DNA from: CADEED01 sp036677145
GTDB taxonomy: Bacteria > Pseudomonadota > Gammaproteobacteria > Steroidobacterales > Steroidobacteraceae
DNA: 64,000 nt
Direction: 5' to 3'
NCBI GenBank assembly: GCA_036677145.1
Contig: JAKFFF010000010.1
Coordinates: forward strand, 32,904-96,903
This document shows, piece by piece, positions 62,130-64,000 of this stretch. The translations under genes were made by a program, and so were the position numbers. The stretch's first letter is position 1, and every line of letters begins with the position of its first letter. Under the pieces are notes generated by a model. It was given only the letters and a program-made list of their open reading frames with translations. It was not told where the DNA came from and ran no database searches.

Positions 62130-63734
62130 ATGCACCGGATCGATTACATCGTCGTCGGCGGCGGATCGGCGGGCTGCGTGGTCGCGGCGCGCCTTTCCGA
62201 AGATCCCTCCGTCAACGTCCTGCTGCTGGAAGCCGGCGACGATGAACGCAAGTTCTTCAGGATCCGCATGCCGATGGCCTGGCGCGACGCATTCCTCGAT
62301 CCGCGCACGTCATGGGGATTCGAGACTGAGCCGGAGCCGCATGCCGACGGGCGGCGCGTGCCCGCGCCGCGCGGCAAGGTGCTCGGCGGTTCCAACTCCG
62401 TGAATGGGCTCATGTACATGCGCGGCTGTCCCGCCGATTACGACGACTGGGCCAGGCGTGGTCTGCCGGGTTGGGACTACGAAGGTGTGTTGCCGTATTT
62501 CCGCCGCTCCGAAAACAACTGGCGCGGCGCCTCGCGTTTCCACGGCGACCAGGGGCCGCTGACGACCTCGCGTTACGAAACCGACGATTTCATCTATCCA
62601 CGCGTCATCGAAACGGCGGAGGCGCTGGGCTTCAGACATCTCGAGGACTTTCACGCCGAAGACATCGAAGGTTTCTCGGTGCCCGACATCAATTGTCATG
62701 GCGGCGAGCGCGCGAGCACCGTGGCGCGTTATCTGCGGCCCGCGATGTCGCGGCCGAACCTGCAGGTGCGCATCAATACCTGCGTGCATTCGCTGCTGTT
62801 CGACGCCACCCGCTGCATCGGCGTGCGCGCGGAATCGGCGGAGAAGGCCGGTGACATCCGTTGCGAACGCGAAGTGATTCTTTGCGCGGGTACGTTCAAT
62901 TCGCCGCAACTCCTGCAGTTGTCGGGCATTGGCGCGCCGGAGGATCTCGAGCCGCATGGCATTCGCGTGCGGCATGCGTTGCCGGGCGTCGGGGCGAATC
63001 TGCAGGATCATCAGTCGACCAGCGTCGAGTTCGCCGCGAGCGGCGAGTTCTGTTTCGACGCGCGACTGCGCGCCGACCGGCTCGCGTTGTCGGTGCTGCA
63101 ATGGACGTTGTTCCGCAGCGGCATCATCGCGCGTTCGCCGTTGTCGGCGCAGGGACTGGTGCGCACCACGCCCGGCCTCGACCGTCCCGATCTGCAGATG
63201 CTGGTGAGCCCGGTGTCGATGTTCGCGCGGCCCTGGTTTCCGTTGTGGCGCCGGGGCGCCGGTCACCAACTCTCGATGGCCTGCGTGCTGCTGCATCCGC
63301 GCAGCCGCGGCAAGGTCACGCTGAGGTCACCCGATCCGCGCGACAAGCCGAAGATCCAGCTCAACCTCCTGGCCGCCGAGGCGGATCGCGTATCGCTGCG
63401 GAACATCGTCAAATTCGTGCGCCGGTTTTTCGCGACCGCGCCCGCATCCGGATTGGTCGCCGCGGAGCTCAAGCCCGGCCCGCAGGTGCAGGGCGATGAG
63501 GCCATCGACGCGCACCTGCGCGCCACCGTGCGCACCGCCATGCACCCCACCAGCACCTGCGCCATGGGTACGGATTCACTCGCGGTGGTGGATGGGCAAT
63601 TGCGAGTTCACGGGTTGTCGGGATTGCGCATCGCCGATGCGTCGATAATGCCGGCTATCGTTGGCGGCAACACGAATGCGCCGACCATCATGATTGCCGA
63701 GAAGGCGGTCGACCTGATCAGGGGATGCGAGTGA
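62130..63734 (+). CDS. GMC family FAD-dependent oxidoreductase, copy 2
   Basis: A 534-residue GMC enzyme, paralogous to copy 1. It has the FAD motif GGGSAGCVVAARLSED, GKVLGGSNSVNGLMYMRG and the catalytic His472 (MHPTSTC) and Asn514 (GGNTNA). It starts 7 nt after the second DUF3237 gene, and its stop overlaps the MFS start (GTGA). The pair probably handles related or mirror-image alcohols. Confidence 0.92.
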   Translation: MHRIDYIVVGGGSAGCVVAARLSEDPSVNVLLLEAGDDERKFFRIRMPMAWRDAFLDPRTSWGFETEPEPHADGRRVPAPRGKVLGGSNSVNGLMYMRGCPADYDDWARRGLPGWDYEGVLPYFRRSENNWRGASRFHGDQGPLTTSRYETDDFIYPRVIETAEALGFRHLEDFHAEDIEGFSVPDINCHGGERASTVARYLRPAMSRPNLQVRINTCVHSLLFDATRCIGVRAESAEKAGDIRCEREVILCAGTFNSPQLLQLSGIGAPEDLEPHGIRVRHALPGVGANLQDHQSTSVEFAASGEFCFDARLRADRLALSVLQWTLFRSGIIARSPLSAQGLVRTTPGLDRPDLQMLVSPVSMFARPWFPLWRRGAGHQLSMACVLLHPRSRGKVTLRSPDPRDKPKIQLNLLAAEADRVSLRNIVKFVRRFFATAPASGLVAAELKPGPQVQGDEAIDAHLRATVRTAMHPTSTCAMGTDSLAVVDGQLRVHGLSGLRIADASIMPAIVGGNTNAPTIMIAEKAVDLIRGCE

Positions 63735-64000
63735 CGAAATCTCTTTATTACGGCTGGATACTGCTGGGCGCGCTCTGGCTGGTGTTCGCTTTCAACCTGG
63801 GTTTCCCGGCCTACGGCGGGCCGCTGATCAACTCGTCGATGGCGATCCAGCTCGACTTCAGCCGCGAGACGCTTGGCCTCATCACGTCCTTCTACATCAT
63901 CATGTCGGGCCTGCCGGGACCGGTGGTGGCGATGGCCGTCAATCGCTTCGGCGTTCGCCGCACGCTGGTCGCCGGCAGCCTGATGAATGTCTGCGGCGCG
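63731..64000 (+). CDS. MFS transporter, N-terminal part (cut by window end)
   Basis: The first 90 residues of a major facilitator. Starting at GTG 63731, which overlaps the GMC stop, the frame stays open to the last base. Three hydrophobic segments are visible (WILLGALWLVFAFNLGFPAY; LITSFYIIMSGLPGPVVAMA; LVAGSLMNVCGA) with the RFGVRR loop typical of helix 2-3. It is the likely importer for the substrate of this operon. Confidence 0.85.
   Translation, partial: MTKSLYYGWILLGALWLVFAFNLGFPAYGGPLINSSMAIQLDFSRETLGLITSFYIIMSGLPGPVVAMAVNRFGVRRTLVAGSLMNVCGA

Overview
The window looks like chromosome from a high-GC gram-negative proteobacterium that feeds on plant cell wall. Three large TonB-dependent receptors, an NAD-linked formate dehydrogenase of the Fds type, Tat- and Sec-exported enzymes and an SAH riboswitch in front of ahcY fit a beta- or gamma-proteobacterium. 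A Steroidobacter-like gammaproteobacterium is my best guess, by inference only. Genes are tightly packed, many overlap by 4 nt, and no gene-free stretch exceeds about 200 bp. I saw no tRNA, rRNA, CRISPR array, transposase or phage gene.

Layout. 1-5.1 kb: the 3' end of glycogen phosphorylase, an exported D-2-hydroxyacid dehydrogenase, a Tat-exported enolase-superfamily enzyme, and a subclass B3 metallo-beta-lactamase coupled to a GNAT acetyltransferase. 5.1-9.2 kb: two divergent secreted CE1-type esterases and a GH51 arabinofuranosidase, an arabinoxylan/feruloyl-ester module that would release ferulate and arabinose. 9.3-17.1 kb: pobA-ligA-ligB-ligC (4-hydroxybenzoate to protocatechuate and 4,5-ring cleavage), an aryl-CoA ligase, a fused enoyl-CoA hydratase/3-hydroxyacyl-CoA dehydrogenase, and a MarR regulator with two matching operators. 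17.1-24.7 kb: a TonB receptor, then ligU-ligK-ligI-DUF1932 dehydrogenase, a small secreted Pro-rich protein and ligJ, which complete the protocatechuate 4,5-cleavage pathway to pyruvate and oxaloacetate. 24.7-40.5 kb: a 118-bp hairpin element, aldo-keto reductase, fatty-acid desaturase, LysR, TonB receptor, SDR, beta-propeller lipoprotein, Tat amidohydrolase, PQQ/cytochrome c alcohol dehydrogenase, GntR and a third TonB receptor. 40.6-43.9 kb: a small membrane protein, and an MFS transporter with a lignostilbene/carotenoid dioxygenase. 44-56.6 kb: a one-carbon block of MetF-like protein, adenosine kinase, metK, SAH riboswitch, ahcY, folD, fdhD, fdsG-fdsB-fdsA-fdsD and metF. 56.6-64 kb: glutaredoxin, a small HTH protein and a coiled-coil membrane protein, then a tight operon DUF3237 - aldehyde dehydrogenase - GMC oxidoreductase - DUF3237 - GMC oxidoreductase - MFS (cut by the window end).

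How it fits together. Esterases release hydroxycinnamates; the CoA ligase and hydratase/dehydrogenase shorten the side chain; PobA and LigABCIUKJ take the ring to central metabolism; the folate/formate block can oxidise methyl groups removed from methoxylated aromatics. Two GMC oxidases, two DUF3237 proteins, an aldehyde dehydrogenase and a lignostilbene-type dioxygenase are the enzyme classes I recall from phenylcoumaran-lignin catabolism in Sphingobium SYK-6. This makes the right half the best candidate for a little-described system, a lignin-dimer funnel in a different bacterial lineage. The aromatic O-demethylase, and formyl-THF ligase or hydrolase, are not in the window.
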